Assembly (NCBI RefSeq): GCF_018861755.1
Contig: NZ_JAHLEF010000037.1
Span: 1 to 49,547 of the forward strand
Origin: Clostridium sp. CF012
Lineage (GTDB): Bacteria > Bacillota > Clostridia > Clostridiales > Clostridiaceae
DNA: 49,547 bases
Reading direction: 5' to 3'
Within the stretch, counting starts at the first letter, position 1. Each line of letters starts with the position of its first letter. The notes below the pieces were generated by a model. That model was not told the DNA's origin and ran no database searches. It saw nothing but the letters and a program-made list of their open reading frames with translations. Shown here piece after piece: positions 1-7,571 of the stretch. A program made the translations under genes and the position numbers.

Positions 1-43
1 AAAATTTCACTGTGCAATTTTGAGAGAATATTAATTTTCTCAA

Positions 44-160
44 TCTGGTGATTATGGCATGAAGGTAACACCCGTTCCCATACCGAACACGAAGGTTAAG
101 CTTCAATGCGCTAATGGTACTGCAGGGGTGACCTTGTGGGAGAGTAAGTTGTCGCCAGGT
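44..160 (+). rRNA. rrf: 5S ribosomal RNA
   Basis: The sequence carries the conserved 5S core (CCGTTCCCATACCGAAC) and complementary ends (CTGGTG at 45-50 with CGCCAG at 153-158). Length is about 117 nt, usual for clostridial 5S. A small hairpin at 21-42 precedes it in the 23S-5S spacer and may be part of the processing site. It is the 3' end of an rRNA operon whose 16S and 23S lie upstream of the window. Ends are accurate to a few bases. Confidence 0.96.
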
Positions 161-166
161 TTACAT

Positions 167-242
167 GGTTTACTAGCTCAGTTGGTAGAGCACATGACTT
201 TTAATCATGGTGTCCGGGGTTCGATTCCCCGGTAAGCCACCA
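167..242 (+). tRNA. tRNA-Lys (anticodon TTT)
   Basis: A full cloverleaf can be drawn: acceptor stem GGTTTAC (167-173) with GTAAGCC (232-238), a D-arm with AGCTCAGTTGGTAGAGC, an anticodon stem CATGA/TCATG with loop CTTTTAA giving anticodon TTT at 200-202, a T-arm CCGGG-GTTCGATT-CCCGG, discriminator A and an encoded CCA (240-242). It lies 6 nt after the 5S gene and is surely co-transcribed with the rRNA operon. Confidence 0.98.
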
Positions 243-244
243 AA

Positions 245-273
245 AAAGCACTTCTTTATGAAGTGCTTTTTTT
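245..273. terminator. Intrinsic terminator of the rRNA-tRNA operon
   Basis: Stem AAAGCACTTC / GAAGTGCTTT with loop TTTAT, followed by a T-run on the plus strand and preceded by an A-run, so it can act in both directions. It ends the rRNA operon and, on the minus strand, lies just behind the stop codon of the response regulator gene. Confidence 0.93.
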
Positions 274-850
274 ATTTCCATTGATCTGCCATATTATGAA
301 ATATTTCAGCTTTTCTTAAGTCCCCTTGCCTACTATATACTATAGATATTAATTCATAAATTTCAGGAGCATTTGGATCAGTAGATAAAACTACTTTTAG
401 TGTATCTAATGCTTTTTTTAGGTTATTTTCAGCTATTAATCGTTTTATAATCACTATTTGATGTTCCATATTTATTGAATTGGGACTCTCCTCTTCTGTC
501 ATCATTTCATCAATAATAGTTTTAATCTTATCTGTAGTAAAGGGTTTCTGTAAGTAAGTAATGGCACCAAGCTTTGTACAATCCACTGCATTTTTAACGG
601 TGGCAAAAGCTGTCATAATTACTACAGGAGCAATTATACCTTTAGCTCGGATTCTTTTTAAGACCTCGGTGCCGCTTATTTCGGGCATTTTAATATCTAA
701 AAAAATTAGGTCTATAGGCTCATTATCAATTATGGATAGAGCTTCATGACCATTAGTAGCCATCAAAACTTCAAAGCCGTTTAGTTTAAGATAAATGCCG
801 AGTAATGTACGAATATTTTTTGTATCATCTACAACTAAAATTTTTTTCAT
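272..850 (-). CDS. Orphan response regulator, receiver domain plus TPR-like tail
   Basis: 192 residues. Residues 1-120 form a CheY-like receiver domain: acidic pair D8/D9, phospho-acceptor D52 in FLDIKMP, T80 and K102 (QKPF). Instead of a DNA-binding domain there is a short helical tail (about 128-192) that reads like one and a half TPR repeats (A-x-EIYELISIVYSRQGDLRKAE). Output is therefore probably by protein-protein contact, as in Spo0F/CheY-type regulators. No histidine kinase is adjacent; the nearest is KdpD at 4.9 kb. A GAAGG ribosome site precedes the ATG. The tail resembles the small TPR protein at 13591-14004. Receiver assignment is certain, partner unknown. Confidence 0.9.
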   Translation of the reverse strand: MKKILVVDDTKNIRTLLGIYLKLNGFEVLMATNGHEALSIIDNEPIDLIFLDIKMPEISGTEVLKRIRAKGIIAPVVIMTAFATVKNAVDCTKLGAITYLQKPFTTDKIKTIIDEMMTEEESPNSINMEHQIVIIKRLIAENNLKKALDTLKVVLSTDPNAPEIYELISIVYSRQGDLRKAEIFHNMADQWK

Positions 851-1271
851 AGTTGACCTTCTTTCCCAAATAAAAAATTATATTATTAAATATATAGAGC
901 TATAATTTTAAACATAATTATCATTTATATTTTTAAGTTTATATATTAGTATAAGATATTTATCAATTATAAGCAATCAAAAGTGAATATTTGTAAGGGT
1001 TAGTAGTATAAATACAATGTATTCTTTTAATAAAGCTCATATACAGGAGCATGGATTTAGTACTATGAGCAAAATGGCGTATACCTAATATAAACAAAGA
1101 ATTCCTATGCTATAGTTGTTAAAGCGCATATAATAACTAGGATAATGATTTTAAAAACAGTTAAACGAAGTTGCGTTATGGCCTAAAATTGCTTAAAATA
1201 TGCATGTGGTATTTAAATTTATATATCACATGCATATTTTAATAAAAAATTTCAAGTAAGGAGAATATATT
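851..1271. other. 421-bp intergenic region between divergent regulator and trk operon
   Basis: AT-rich and without a convincing ORF. It must hold the promoters of the response regulator (minus) and the trk operon (plus), but no -35/-10 pair stands out. It contains a 7-bp inverted repeat GCTCATA/TATGAGC around 1035-1070 and the long hairpin listed separately at 1195-1240. I looked for the conserved elements of a ydaO-type c-di-AMP riboswitch, which often precedes potassium genes, and did not recognise them. Confidence 0.5.
1195..1240 (+). promoter_or_regulatory. Long inverted repeat in the trk operon leader
   Basis: AAAATATGCATGTG (1195-1208) is perfectly complementary to CACATGCATATTTT (1227-1240), and four inner pairs (one G-U) extend the stem to 18 bp. 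It lies about 30 nt before the trkA start. There is only a TTTT tail, so it is either a weak terminator/attenuator, an mRNA structure, or an operator. Confidence 0.6.
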
Positions 1272-1925
1272 ATGTATATCGTAATAATAGGTTGTGGTAG
1301 ATTAGGAAGTGGACTTGCCATGGAGCTTTCTAATGATGGTCATGATGTGGTAATAGTGGACAAATACGCAGAAAATTTAGAACGCCTTAGAAGTGGCTTT
1401 AATGGAATTAGAATTAAAGGTGTGGAAATAGATAATGATACATTGATGGAAGCCGGAATAGATAAAGCAGATATATTTTTGGCTATGACACCTGCAGATA
1501 ATATTAATATTATGGCTAGTCAAATTGCAAAGAATATATTTGGTGTACCTAAAGTAATAGCTAGAATCTTTGACCCGTCTAGGGAATTTATTTATAGAAA
1601 ACTAGGATTACAAACTATAAGTCCAACTGAGCTAGGTATAAATATAATTAAAAACAAAATAATAGATAAAAAATCTGATACATTGATTACGTTAAACAAT
1701 GATATATCGATAGAAGAGATTACAATAAATAAACTTAATTTTAAAAATGTTTTAGAAATAGAAGATAAGTTTAATTGTAGGATATGTGCAGTTTGGAAAA
1801 ATGGTAAATTTATACTACCAAATAAAAATGAACTATTTGAAAAGGGAAATAAAATAGTTTGTAGCATAAATAAGGAGAATAAAGAAAAGTTAGTGAAGGC
1901 AGTAATGAGGGAGAAGGCTATATGA
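1272..1925 (+). CDS. trkA: TrkA-family potassium channel gating subunit (first copy)
   Basis: 217 residues, the length of a single-unit KtrA/TrkA (one RCK_N plus one RCK_C domain), half the size of E. coli TrkA. The Rossmann start is clear: the glycine motif GCGRLG at about 7-12, the acidic end of strand 2 (VDKY), and RIFDP/RKLG in the N domain. Residues about 140-217 form the TrkA_C regulatory lobe. Such cytoplasmic subunits bind nucleotides (NAD(H), ATP/ADP or c-di-AMP) and gate a TrkH/KtrB pore. ATG with a TAAGGAG site 9 nt upstream. It overlaps the next trkA by 4 nt (ATGA), so the two are translated together and may form a mixed gating ring. Confidence 0.93.
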   Translation: MYIVIIGCGRLGSGLAMELSNDGHDVVIVDKYAENLERLRSGFNGIRIKGVEIDNDTLMEAGIDKADIFLAMTPADNINIMASQIAKNIFGVPKVIARIFDPSREFIYRKLGLQTISPTELGINIIKNKIIDKKSDTLITLNNDISIEEITINKLNFKNVLEIEDKFNCRICAVWKNGKFILPNKNELFEKGNKIVCSINKENKEKLVKAVMREKAI

Positions 1926-2581
1926 GAACAATAATAGTGGGTGGTGGAAAGGTAGGGTACTATCTTGTTAAAGCATTAAAAGAAAAAAAACATCAAGTAG
2001 TTTTAATAGAAAAAGACATAAAGATTTGCCAAAAGATTGCTGAAGAAATCCAGGTAGATGTAATATGTGGTGATGGTTCGGATGTTGACGTACTAAAGGA
2101 TGCAGGTATTGAGGAAGCAGATGTGGTAGCTGCAGTAACAGGAAAAGATGAGGAAAATTTGGTAATATGCCAGATGGCTAAAGTGAATTTTAGTATTAAT
2201 GAAACAATAGCAAGAATCAACAATCCTAAAAATACAGCAATCTTCAAGGCACTAGGAGTAGATAAGACTGTATGCAGCACGCAAGTAATTTGTAATCTAA
2301 TAGAAGGAGAATTTAATAGCGAACCACTAAAAGTAATAGAAACTATAAATAAAGGAGAAATGATATTAGTAGAAGCAAAAATAGATAAAGACAGTGCATG
2401 GAAAGGTAAATCTATAGAACAGTTAAAGTTGCCTAAGGAATGTCTAATACTATCAATAATAAGAAGTGAGAAAGTGATTTTCCCAAGGGGGTCTATAGAT
2501 ATTAAGGAAGGTGATAAAGTACTTATTATCACAAATACGGACAGAAAGAATGATGTAGAGAAATCTATAATTGGAGGATAA
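1922..2581 (+). CDS. trkA: TrkA-family potassium channel gating subunit (second copy)
   Basis: 219 residues with the same RCK_N (GGGKVGYYL at about 6-14, acidic LIEKD, GDGSDVDVL, ARINNPKN) and RCK_C layout as the preceding gene but clearly diverged from it, so this is an old duplication. Start ATG lies in the ATGA overlap with the upstream stop. Expected to sit on the cytoplasmic face of TrkH. The two genes together supply the two RCK units that E. coli TrkA carries in one chain. Confidence 0.93.
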   Translation: MRTIIVGGGKVGYYLVKALKEKKHQVVLIEKDIKICQKIAEEIQVDVICGDGSDVDVLKDAGIEEADVVAAVTGKDEENLVICQMAKVNFSINETIARINNPKNTAIFKALGVDKTVCSTQVICNLIEGEFNSEPLKVIETINKGEMILVEAKIDKDSAWKGKSIEQLKLPKECLILSIIRSEKVIFPRGSIDIKEGDKVLIITNTDRKNDVEKSIIGG

Positions 2582-2588
2582 ATATATT

Positions 2589-2690
2589 ATGACAAACAAA
2601 AAAATTATAGGTGGAGTAATTACAGAGATAGGATATACATTGGTATTTTTATTTGTTTTATATGGCATTAATATGATTTTGGCAAGGTGA
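2589..2690 (+). CDS. 33-residue single-span membrane peptide inside the trk operon
   Basis: A short reading frame between trkA and trkH codes for a positively charged start (MTNKK) and one hydrophobic span (about residues 14-31, ending NMILAR). GGAGG at 2573-2577 lies 11 nt before its ATG. Its stop (2688-2690) overlaps the AAGGTGA ribosome site of trkH, suggesting translational coupling. Position and size recall KdpF, the small stabilising peptide of the Kdp pump, but I know no named family for it. Inferred role: Trk/Ktr accessory subunit. Chance ORF is possible but unlikely given the tight packing. Confidence 0.6.
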   Translation: MTNKKIIGGVITEIGYTLVFLFVLYGINMILAR

Positions 2691-2694
2691 GTAT

Positions 2695-4230
2695 ATGAAA
2701 AAGATAATAAAAAACTTTGATGATTTTAAAATAATAAATTTTTATGTAGGATATGTAATCATAGGAACCGCAAGTTTGATGTTGATACCAATGCTTACTT
2801 CATTAGTATTTAAGGAATGGAGTGCACTTTTAGATTTTATTATTAGTATAAGCATAGCTGTTAGTTTAGGTATATTGCTTATGGCTACAGGTAAAAGTAA
2901 GATCGATAAAGTAAAGGTACAATGGAAGCATGGGTTAATTATTGCATCTAGCTCCTGGCTTATATTAACTTTTTTATGTGCGGTGCCTTATCAACTTAGC
3001 GGGAATACCCAATCTTTCTTAGATGCAATTTTCGATGTCATGAGTGGATTTACAACCACGGGAGTTTTACTTACTCAAAATATTGACCATCTTTCAATGG
3101 GATTAAATATGTGGAGACATCTTATTACCTTTGTTGGCGGACAAGGTATGGTAGTGCTTGCTTTAAGTTTTATGGTAGACCATACTTTAGGCGCTTACAA
3201 AATGTATGTTGGTGAAGGTAAGGATGCAGAACTCGTACCAAATGTAAAAAACACTGCAAGGATAATATGGAAAATAAGCATTATATATCTAGTAGTAGGT
3301 ACTATTATGCTTTGGATTAATGGAATGATTATAGGCATGCAACCTGTAAGTGCTTTTTTTCATGGATTATTTATTTTTATGTCTGCTTGGAGCACGGGTG
3401 GATTTGCACCGATGTCTCAAAATATCCTCTATTATCATAGTCTTTCTTATGAGTTATTAACAATGGTCTTCTTTGTCATCGGTTCTTTGAATTTTGCATT
3501 ACATTATGCAGTATGGCAAGGGAAGAAAAAAGAAATATTGAAGAATATTGAAACACAGAGTTTTTTCATAACAGCTTTAATTATTTCGTTTTTTGTAGCG
3601 TTAAAACTAACAAATTTAGGTGTGTATAGTAATGGTATATCAGTTTTTAGAAAAGGTGTATACAATGTATTATCAGCACATACAACTACAGGATTTGGTA
3701 ATCTTTATGCAAGGCAGTTTGCTACTGAATGGGGAGATTTTCCTGTGGTTATGATGATAATAGCCATGCTTATAGGTGGATCAGCCTGTTCTACGGCGGG
3801 TGGGTTTAAAGGTCTCAGGGTAGGTTTGGTATTTAAAAGCATAGGCGTAGAAGTAAATAAGTTGATAAATTCTGACAGAAAGATAAGAGTAGCTAAGTTT
3901 CATCATATAAAAGAAATTGTTTTAGAGGATGCAATGGTGAAGTCTGCTTATCTTATAATAATATGTTATATAATCTTATTTTTTGTGGGGACCGCACTGG
4001 GAACCTATTATGGATATCCGGTGCTCAGTTCAGCTTTTGAAGCTGCATCAGTTACAGGAAATGTAGGATTATCTATTGGAATTACTGCGCCATCAATGCC
4101 AACTTTACTTAAGGTATATTATATAATTGCAATGTATTTAGGAAGACTAGAATTTATATCTGTGTTTGCGCTAATAGGAGTTACATTTGGAGGAATTAAG
4201 AAATTATGGTTAAGACTTTTAAAACAATAA
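2695..4230 (+). CDS. trkH: TrkH/KtrB-family potassium uptake channel
   Basis: 511 residues, membrane protein with the four-fold M1-P-M2 design of the SKT superfamily. All four pore-loop filters can be read: SGFTTTG (first), STGGFAP (second), HTTTGFG (third) and SVTGNVG (fourth), with the FVGGQGMV segment after the first repeat. Potassium moves down the membrane potential, gated by the TrkA subunits encoded just upstream. ATG 4 nt after the small peptide's stop, with AAGGTGA as ribosome site. The 3' end overlaps the next gene by 25 nt. Confidence 0.95.
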   Translation: MKKIIKNFDDFKIINFYVGYVIIGTASLMLIPMLTSLVFKEWSALLDFIISISIAVSLGILLMATGKSKIDKVKVQWKHGLIIASSSWLILTFLCAVPYQLSGNTQSFLDAIFDVMSGFTTTGVLLTQNIDHLSMGLNMWRHLITFVGGQGMVVLALSFMVDHTLGAYKMYVGEGKDAELVPNVKNTARIIWKISIIYLVVGTIMLWINGMIIGMQPVSAFFHGLFIFMSAWSTGGFAPMSQNILYYHSLSYELLTMVFFVIGSLNFALHYAVWQGKKKEILKNIETQSFFITALIISFFVALKLTNLGVYSNGISVFRKGVYNVLSAHTTTGFGNLYARQFATEWGDFPVVMMIIAMLIGGSACSTAGGFKGLRVGLVFKSIGVEVNKLINSDRKIRVAKFHHIKEIVLEDAMVKSAYLIIICYIILFFVGTALGTYYGYPVLSSAFEAASVTGNVGLSIGITAPSMPTLLKVYYIIAMYLGRLEFISVFALIGVTFGGIKKLWLRLLKQ

Positions 4231-4706
4231 TATTAATATGTATTTTAGTTTTTTCTTTTCCCAGAGCATGTATGGCAAAGGAATATAGTAACTTTAATGA
4301 TTTAATCGAAAATGGTAAAAAGATTGATAATACTAAAATTACACTAAATGGTGAAGCTATTGGGGAAAGCATGAATAGAGGTAAATATTCATGGGTAAAT
4401 ATCAGTGATGGAAGCAATGCTATGGGTATATGGATTAAAAATGAACAAGTTAAAAGTATAAAAAACTTTGGTAAGTATGGTTATAAGGGAGATACATTAA
4501 GAATAAATGGTACTTTTAATAGGGCCTGTCTGGAACATGGCGGTGATATGGATATCCATGCAAGCTCAGTTGAAATTATAGAGGTGGGGGGAAAAGTAAT
4601 AATCCCTATAAGTAACAATAAAAAAATTATAGCAATAATATTAGCACTTATTACACTTACTTTAATTTTTTCATATAAAAAATTCAATAAAAGCATTTCA
4701 AAATGA
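4206..4706 (+). CDS. Exported, membrane-anchored OB-fold-like protein of the trk operon
   Basis: 166 residues. An N-terminal signal sequence (about 1-24, possible cleavage after CMA) is followed by a beta-rich domain (about 27-130) with the pattern of nucleic-acid/ligand-binding OB folds (ITLNGEAIG, YSWVNISDGSNAMGIW, GDTLRINGTF, HGGDMDIHA). A C-terminal transmembrane helix (about 143-160) is followed by lysines, so the domain should face outside. It begins inside trkH (25-nt overlap) and is the last gene of the operon, implying a job with the transporter. I do not know the ligand. Family assignment is by pattern only. Confidence 0.7.
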   Translation: MVKTFKTIILICILVFSFPRACMAKEYSNFNDLIENGKKIDNTKITLNGEAIGESMNRGKYSWVNISDGSNAMGIWIKNEQVKSIKNFGKYGYKGDTLRINGTFNRACLEHGGDMDIHASSVEIIEVGGKVIIPISNNKKIIAIILALITLTLIFSYKKFNKSISK

Positions 4707-4718
4707 AATGCTTTTATT
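4686..4718 (+). terminator. Terminator of the trk operon
   Basis: Perfect 15-bp stem AATAAAAGCATTTCA / TGAAATGCTTTTATT with an AAA loop. The stop codon of the OB-fold protein lies inside the right arm. TTTTATT ends the stem. Confidence 0.88.
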
Positions 4719-4740
4719 AGCAATCTAAAAAAAAATTATA

Positions 4741-4770
4741 TTGTCTCAATTTTTGATTTTTGTCTATACT
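4741..4770 (+). promoter_or_regulatory. Possible kdpDE promoter
   Basis: TTGTCT (4741-4746), 18-bp spacer, TATACT (4765-4770), about 90 bp before the KdpD-type kinase. The leader then holds a small hairpin TCAGTGA-TTTG-TTACTGA (4796-4813, one G-U pair). Assigned by eye only. Confidence 0.45.
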
Positions 4771-4858
4771 AATTATGGTACCAGATACCTTTTATCAGTG
4801 ATTTGTTACTGAAGATTGGTATTAGCAACTTAGGGGTATTTAGATATATTAGGAGGCG

Positions 4859-6499
4859 ATGGGTATTTTGAAAAAAAGCAAATTAAATGAGAAGTTTCTA
4901 AAAATTTTTGGTGAGTATGAATATAGTGACTATAAAGAAATTAAACCTAAAGAAATGATAATTGCAAATGTATTTAAAACTATAGTAATTATGACTTTAT
5001 CAACTATATTATCTTTGATATTTAGGAAAATTGGATTTCATGAGTCAAATGTAATAATAGTATATATTTTGGGAGTATTATTTGTATCAACAAGTACTGA
5101 TGGATATATTTATGGTATAATGGCTGCGATAATTGGAGTACTATCATTTAATTTTTTCTTTACTGTACCATATTATAGCTTTTTAGCTTATAGATCCGAC
5201 TATCCAGTAACTTTTATTATAATGCTTATAGCTGCAATTATTACAAGTACCTTAACTTCAAGAGTCAAAACGCAAGTTAAGATATCTTATATACGTGAGA
5301 AAAGAATGAAAATTTTATATAAAATTAACAAATCATTGCTTACAGCAAGGAATAAAAAACAAGTAGTTCAATTTTGTGGTGACAATTTAGTTGATATGTT
5401 TAGCAGAGATATTATGATAGCTGTATTAGATGATAAAAACAATTTGCAACAGCCAACCACTTATAGAGTTAATGGAGAATTCGATGGAAATATTTTCAAT
5501 TCAGATGTAGAGGTCCTGGCAATTAAAAAATGCTTTGAGATAGTAAAGTCAGTAGGTATTGAAGCTGAAATTCCCACAAATAGTCTTGGACATTATCATC
5601 CAATTAAAGGACAAAATAAAATTCTTGGAATTATTGGTATAGCCTGTTTAGAAGGAAACACCTTATCAAAAAATGAGAAAATCCTTTTAGAGTCCGTTTC
5701 TACACAAATTGCTTTAGCTATTGAAAGGGAAGATTTATATCAAAAGAAAAAACATATAAATTTAGAGGCCGAAAGAGAGAGGGTTAGGGGTAATCTTTTA
5801 AGATCAATTTCACATGATTTAAGAACTCCACTAACGGGAATATTAGGATCTGTTTCTACAATTACTGATAATTACGATATACTTGATAATGATACCAAAA
5901 AAGAGCTTCTTAATATTATTTATGAAGATACAAGCTGGCTTATACATTCAGTTGAAAATATATTAAGCATGACGAGAATAGATGAAGGTAAGCTTGAAAT
6001 TAAGAAGGATACAGAGCTTGTTGAAGAAATTGTTGCTGAATCCATATCGAGAGTTAAAAGGTTTTCAGGAAGTCATAATATCGTAATTGATTTACCACAG
6101 AGTATGGTTATATTATTTGTGGATGGGTTATTAATCGAACAAGTGCTTATTAATTTGATTGATAATGCTATAAAGTATACACAGGATGATTCCATCATAG
6201 AAGTTAAGGTTACAGTAAAAGAAGATAATGTGGTTTTTGATATATCAGACAATGGAAAAGGTATACCAGAAGAAGATATAACATCTATATTCGATAGATT
6301 TTATACAAAAACTAAGGGTGATTCCCTAGAAAAACGAGGCATAGGACTAGGACTTGCTATTTGTAAGTCTATTATAGAAGCCCATGGTGGATGTATGGAA
6401 GCTTTAAATAACTCTTCTGGTGGGGCTACTTTTAGATTTAGTCTACCTGGAATAAGGAGTGATGAAAATGGATATAAAGCCTTTGATTTTAATAGTTGA
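4859..6499 (+). CDS. kdpD: KdpD-type sensor histidine kinase lacking the N-terminal sensor half
   Basis: 546 residues against about 900 in E. coli KdpD. It begins directly with the four-helix DUF4118 membrane domain (about 38-135), followed by a GAF-like region (about 150-290), a DHp helix with phospho-acceptor H319 (ISHDLRTPLTG) and an ATPase domain: N-box NLIDN 432-436, DNGKGIP 464-470, GIGLGLA 494-500. The missing KdpD/UspA portion is the separate gene at 12096-13250. Start is uncertain: AGGAGG (4851-4856) is only 2 nt before the ATG at 4859 but 11 nt before an in-frame TTG at 4868. It overlaps kdpE by 32 nt. It should phosphorylate KdpE when potassium is limiting. Confidence 0.93.
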   Translation: MGILKKSKLNEKFLKIFGEYEYSDYKEIKPKEMIIANVFKTIVIMTLSTILSLIFRKIGFHESNVIIVYILGVLFVSTSTDGYIYGIMAAIIGVLSFNFFFTVPYYSFLAYRSDYPVTFIIMLIAAIITSTLTSRVKTQVKISYIREKRMKILYKINKSLLTARNKKQVVQFCGDNLVDMFSRDIMIAVLDDKNNLQQPTTYRVNGEFDGNIFNSDVEVLAIKKCFEIVKSVGIEAEIPTNSLGHYHPIKGQNKILGIIGIACLEGNTLSKNEKILLESVSTQIALAIEREDLYQKKKHINLEAERERVRGNLLRSISHDLRTPLTGILGSVSTITDNYDILDNDTKKELLNIIYEDTSWLIHSVENILSMTRIDEGKLEIKKDTELVEEIVAESISRVKRFSGSHNIVIDLPQSMVILFVDGLLIEQVLINLIDNAIKYTQDDSIIEVKVTVKEDNVVFDISDNGKGIPEEDITSIFDRFYTKTKGDSLEKRGIGLGLAICKSIIEAHGGCMEALNNSSGGATFRFSLPGIRSDENGYKAFDFNS

Positions 6500-7169
6500 A
6501 GATGATAAACCTATTAAAAAATTTATGAGAGTCTCCCTTGAGGCGCAAGGGTATAAATGCATTGAAACTGAATTTGGAAACGTGGCTATAGCGCTTATTT
6601 TCTCCAACAATCCAGATATAATAATTTTAGACTTAGGACTTCCAGATATTGATGGTCTTAATGTTATTGAGAAAGTAAGAGAGTCTACAAAAGCTAGGAT
6701 TATAGTTGTCTCGGCTCGTGGGCATGAAAGTGAAAAGGTTGAAGCTTTAGATAGTGGTGCAGATGATTATTTGACTAAGCCTTTTAGTGTAGCAGAGCTT
6801 TTAGCTAGAATTAGGGTGGCGCTAAGACGGTTTAATGGAGACAGCAATTCACAAAATAGTGTGCAATCAGTATTTGTGGTTAAGGATTTAAAAATAGATT
6901 TTGAAAAACGCAGGGTTATGATTTTGCATGAAGAAATACATTTAACACCAATGGAGTACAAATTAATTGAGTTAATGTCAAGATATGCAGGACGTGTGTT
7001 AACTCATAAGTATATAATTGATGAGATTTGGGGAAGTTATTTTGAAAGTGAGACGCAGTCGCTTAGGGTATTTATGGCTAATATAAGAAGGAAAATAGAA
7101 AAGAAGCCTGCTGAGCCGCAGTATATAATAACAGAGGTTGGAGTAGGGTATCGTTTAGTAGATGAATAA
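6468..7169 (+). CDS. kdpE: KdpE response regulator (OmpR family)
   Basis: 233 residues from the ATG at 6468, chosen because AAGGAG (6454-6459) is 8 nt upstream; GTG 6459 and ATG 6462 are weaker. Receiver domain with D12/D13, phospho-acceptor D55 (ILDLGLP), S82 and K104 (LTKPF); OmpR/PhoB winged helix about 130-233 (HLTPMEYKLIELMSRYAGRV, recognition helix QSLRVFMANIRRKIE). Starts inside the kinase gene, so the pair is co-translated. Expected to activate kdpFABC and probably other sites (see the repeated boxes at 7258 and 13491). Followed by its own terminator. Confidence 0.95.
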   Translation: MDIKPLILIVEDDKPIKKFMRVSLEAQGYKCIETEFGNVAIALIFSNNPDIIILDLGLPDIDGLNVIEKVRESTKARIIVVSARGHESEKVEALDSGADDYLTKPFSVAELLARIRVALRRFNGDSNSQNSVQSVFVVKDLKIDFEKRRVMILHEEIHLTPMEYKLIELMSRYAGRVLTHKYIIDEIWGSYFESETQSLRVFMANIRRKIEKKPAEPQYIITEVGVGYRLVDE

Positions 7170-7174
7170 TATTT

Positions 7175-7204
7175 AAAGATGAAGCTTTGGCTTCATTTTT
7201 TTTT
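7175..7204 (+). terminator. Terminator after kdpE
   Basis: Stem ATGAAGC (7179-7185) / GCTTCAT (7190-7196) with TTTG loop, extended by A-T pairs, followed by a run of nine T. It separates kdpDE from the kdp structural operon. Confidence 0.9.
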
Positions 7205-7257
7205 GCAAAAAAAATTCTGTATATTTTTCTTAACATAAAATTTATGTAGAAGATGGC

Positions 7258-7275
7258 ATCTTTACACTATCTTTA
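7258..7275 (+). promoter_or_regulatory. Candidate KdpE operator before the kdp structural operon
   Basis: ATCTTTA occurs at 7258-7264 and again at 7269-7275, 11 bp apart, i.e. one helical turn, inside a T-rich tract. OmpR-family regulators typically bind such head-to-tail repeats. TCTTAACATAA lies shortly upstream (about 7228-7238). The same two elements recur before the TPR gene (13481-13520). No sigma-70 promoter is obvious. Inference from sequence repetition. Confidence 0.45.
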
Positions 7276-7331
7276 TTTTTTTTTTGTTAGAATAATTGCA
7301 TAAGGTGATCAGAAGGAGGCGACGTAAATTC

Positions 7332-7424
7332 ATGATGGATGTAATATTCATAATGGTAACAGCATTTTGTTTTTTGCTAGTATTGCCATTTATTAATTGG
7401 TGTGAAGCACAAATAAATAAGTAA
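7332..7424 (+). CDS. 30-residue hydrophobic kdp leader peptide (orfZ-like)
   Basis: MMDVIFIMVTAF at the start, one membrane span, and a WCEAQINK tail. AAGGAGG at 7313-7319 is 12 nt upstream of the first ATG, a long spacing. Position before kdpF/kdpA matches the small hydrophobic reading frames known upstream of kdpA in Clostridium acetobutylicum and the 'MD-x-IF-x-ALT-x-FF' type peptides preceding kdpF in many Gram-positives. Function unknown; likely an assembly or stability subunit of the pump. Confidence 0.7.
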   Translation: MMDVIFIMVTAFCFLLVLPFINWCEAQINK

Positions 7425-7467
7425 TAATCAACATATCACTTAAAGTGATAATTAAATGGAGGATTTT

Positions 7468-7545
7468 ATGAAAGTTTTAATTGTAATTGCAATTTTATTG
7501 TTTTTGTATTTAGGGTATGCGTTGTTTAATCCCGAAAAATTTTAA
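7468..7545 (+). CDS. kdpF: KdpF, small subunit of the Kdp potassium ATPase
   Basis: 25 residues, one transmembrane helix, ending LGYALFNPEKF, which matches the KdpF signature (Y-x-L-x-N-x-E-x-F). GGAGG 5 nt before the ATG; the stop is 26 nt before kdpA. KdpF stabilises the KdpABC complex in the membrane. Confidence 0.85.
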   Translation: MKVLIVIAILLFLYLGYALFNPEKF

Positions 7546-7571
7546 AAGGAATAGATGGAGGGTAGTTATTT

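Noticed and set aside
851-1271. c-di-AMP (ydaO-type) riboswitch before trkA
   Set aside because: Expected for potassium transporter genes, but none of the conserved core segments could be recognised in the region; only a simple hairpin is present.
1993-2532. Long antisense frame (179 codons) opposite the second trkA
   Set aside because: The plus strand encodes a clear RCK protein over the same stretch; the antisense translation has no motif and no ribosome site.
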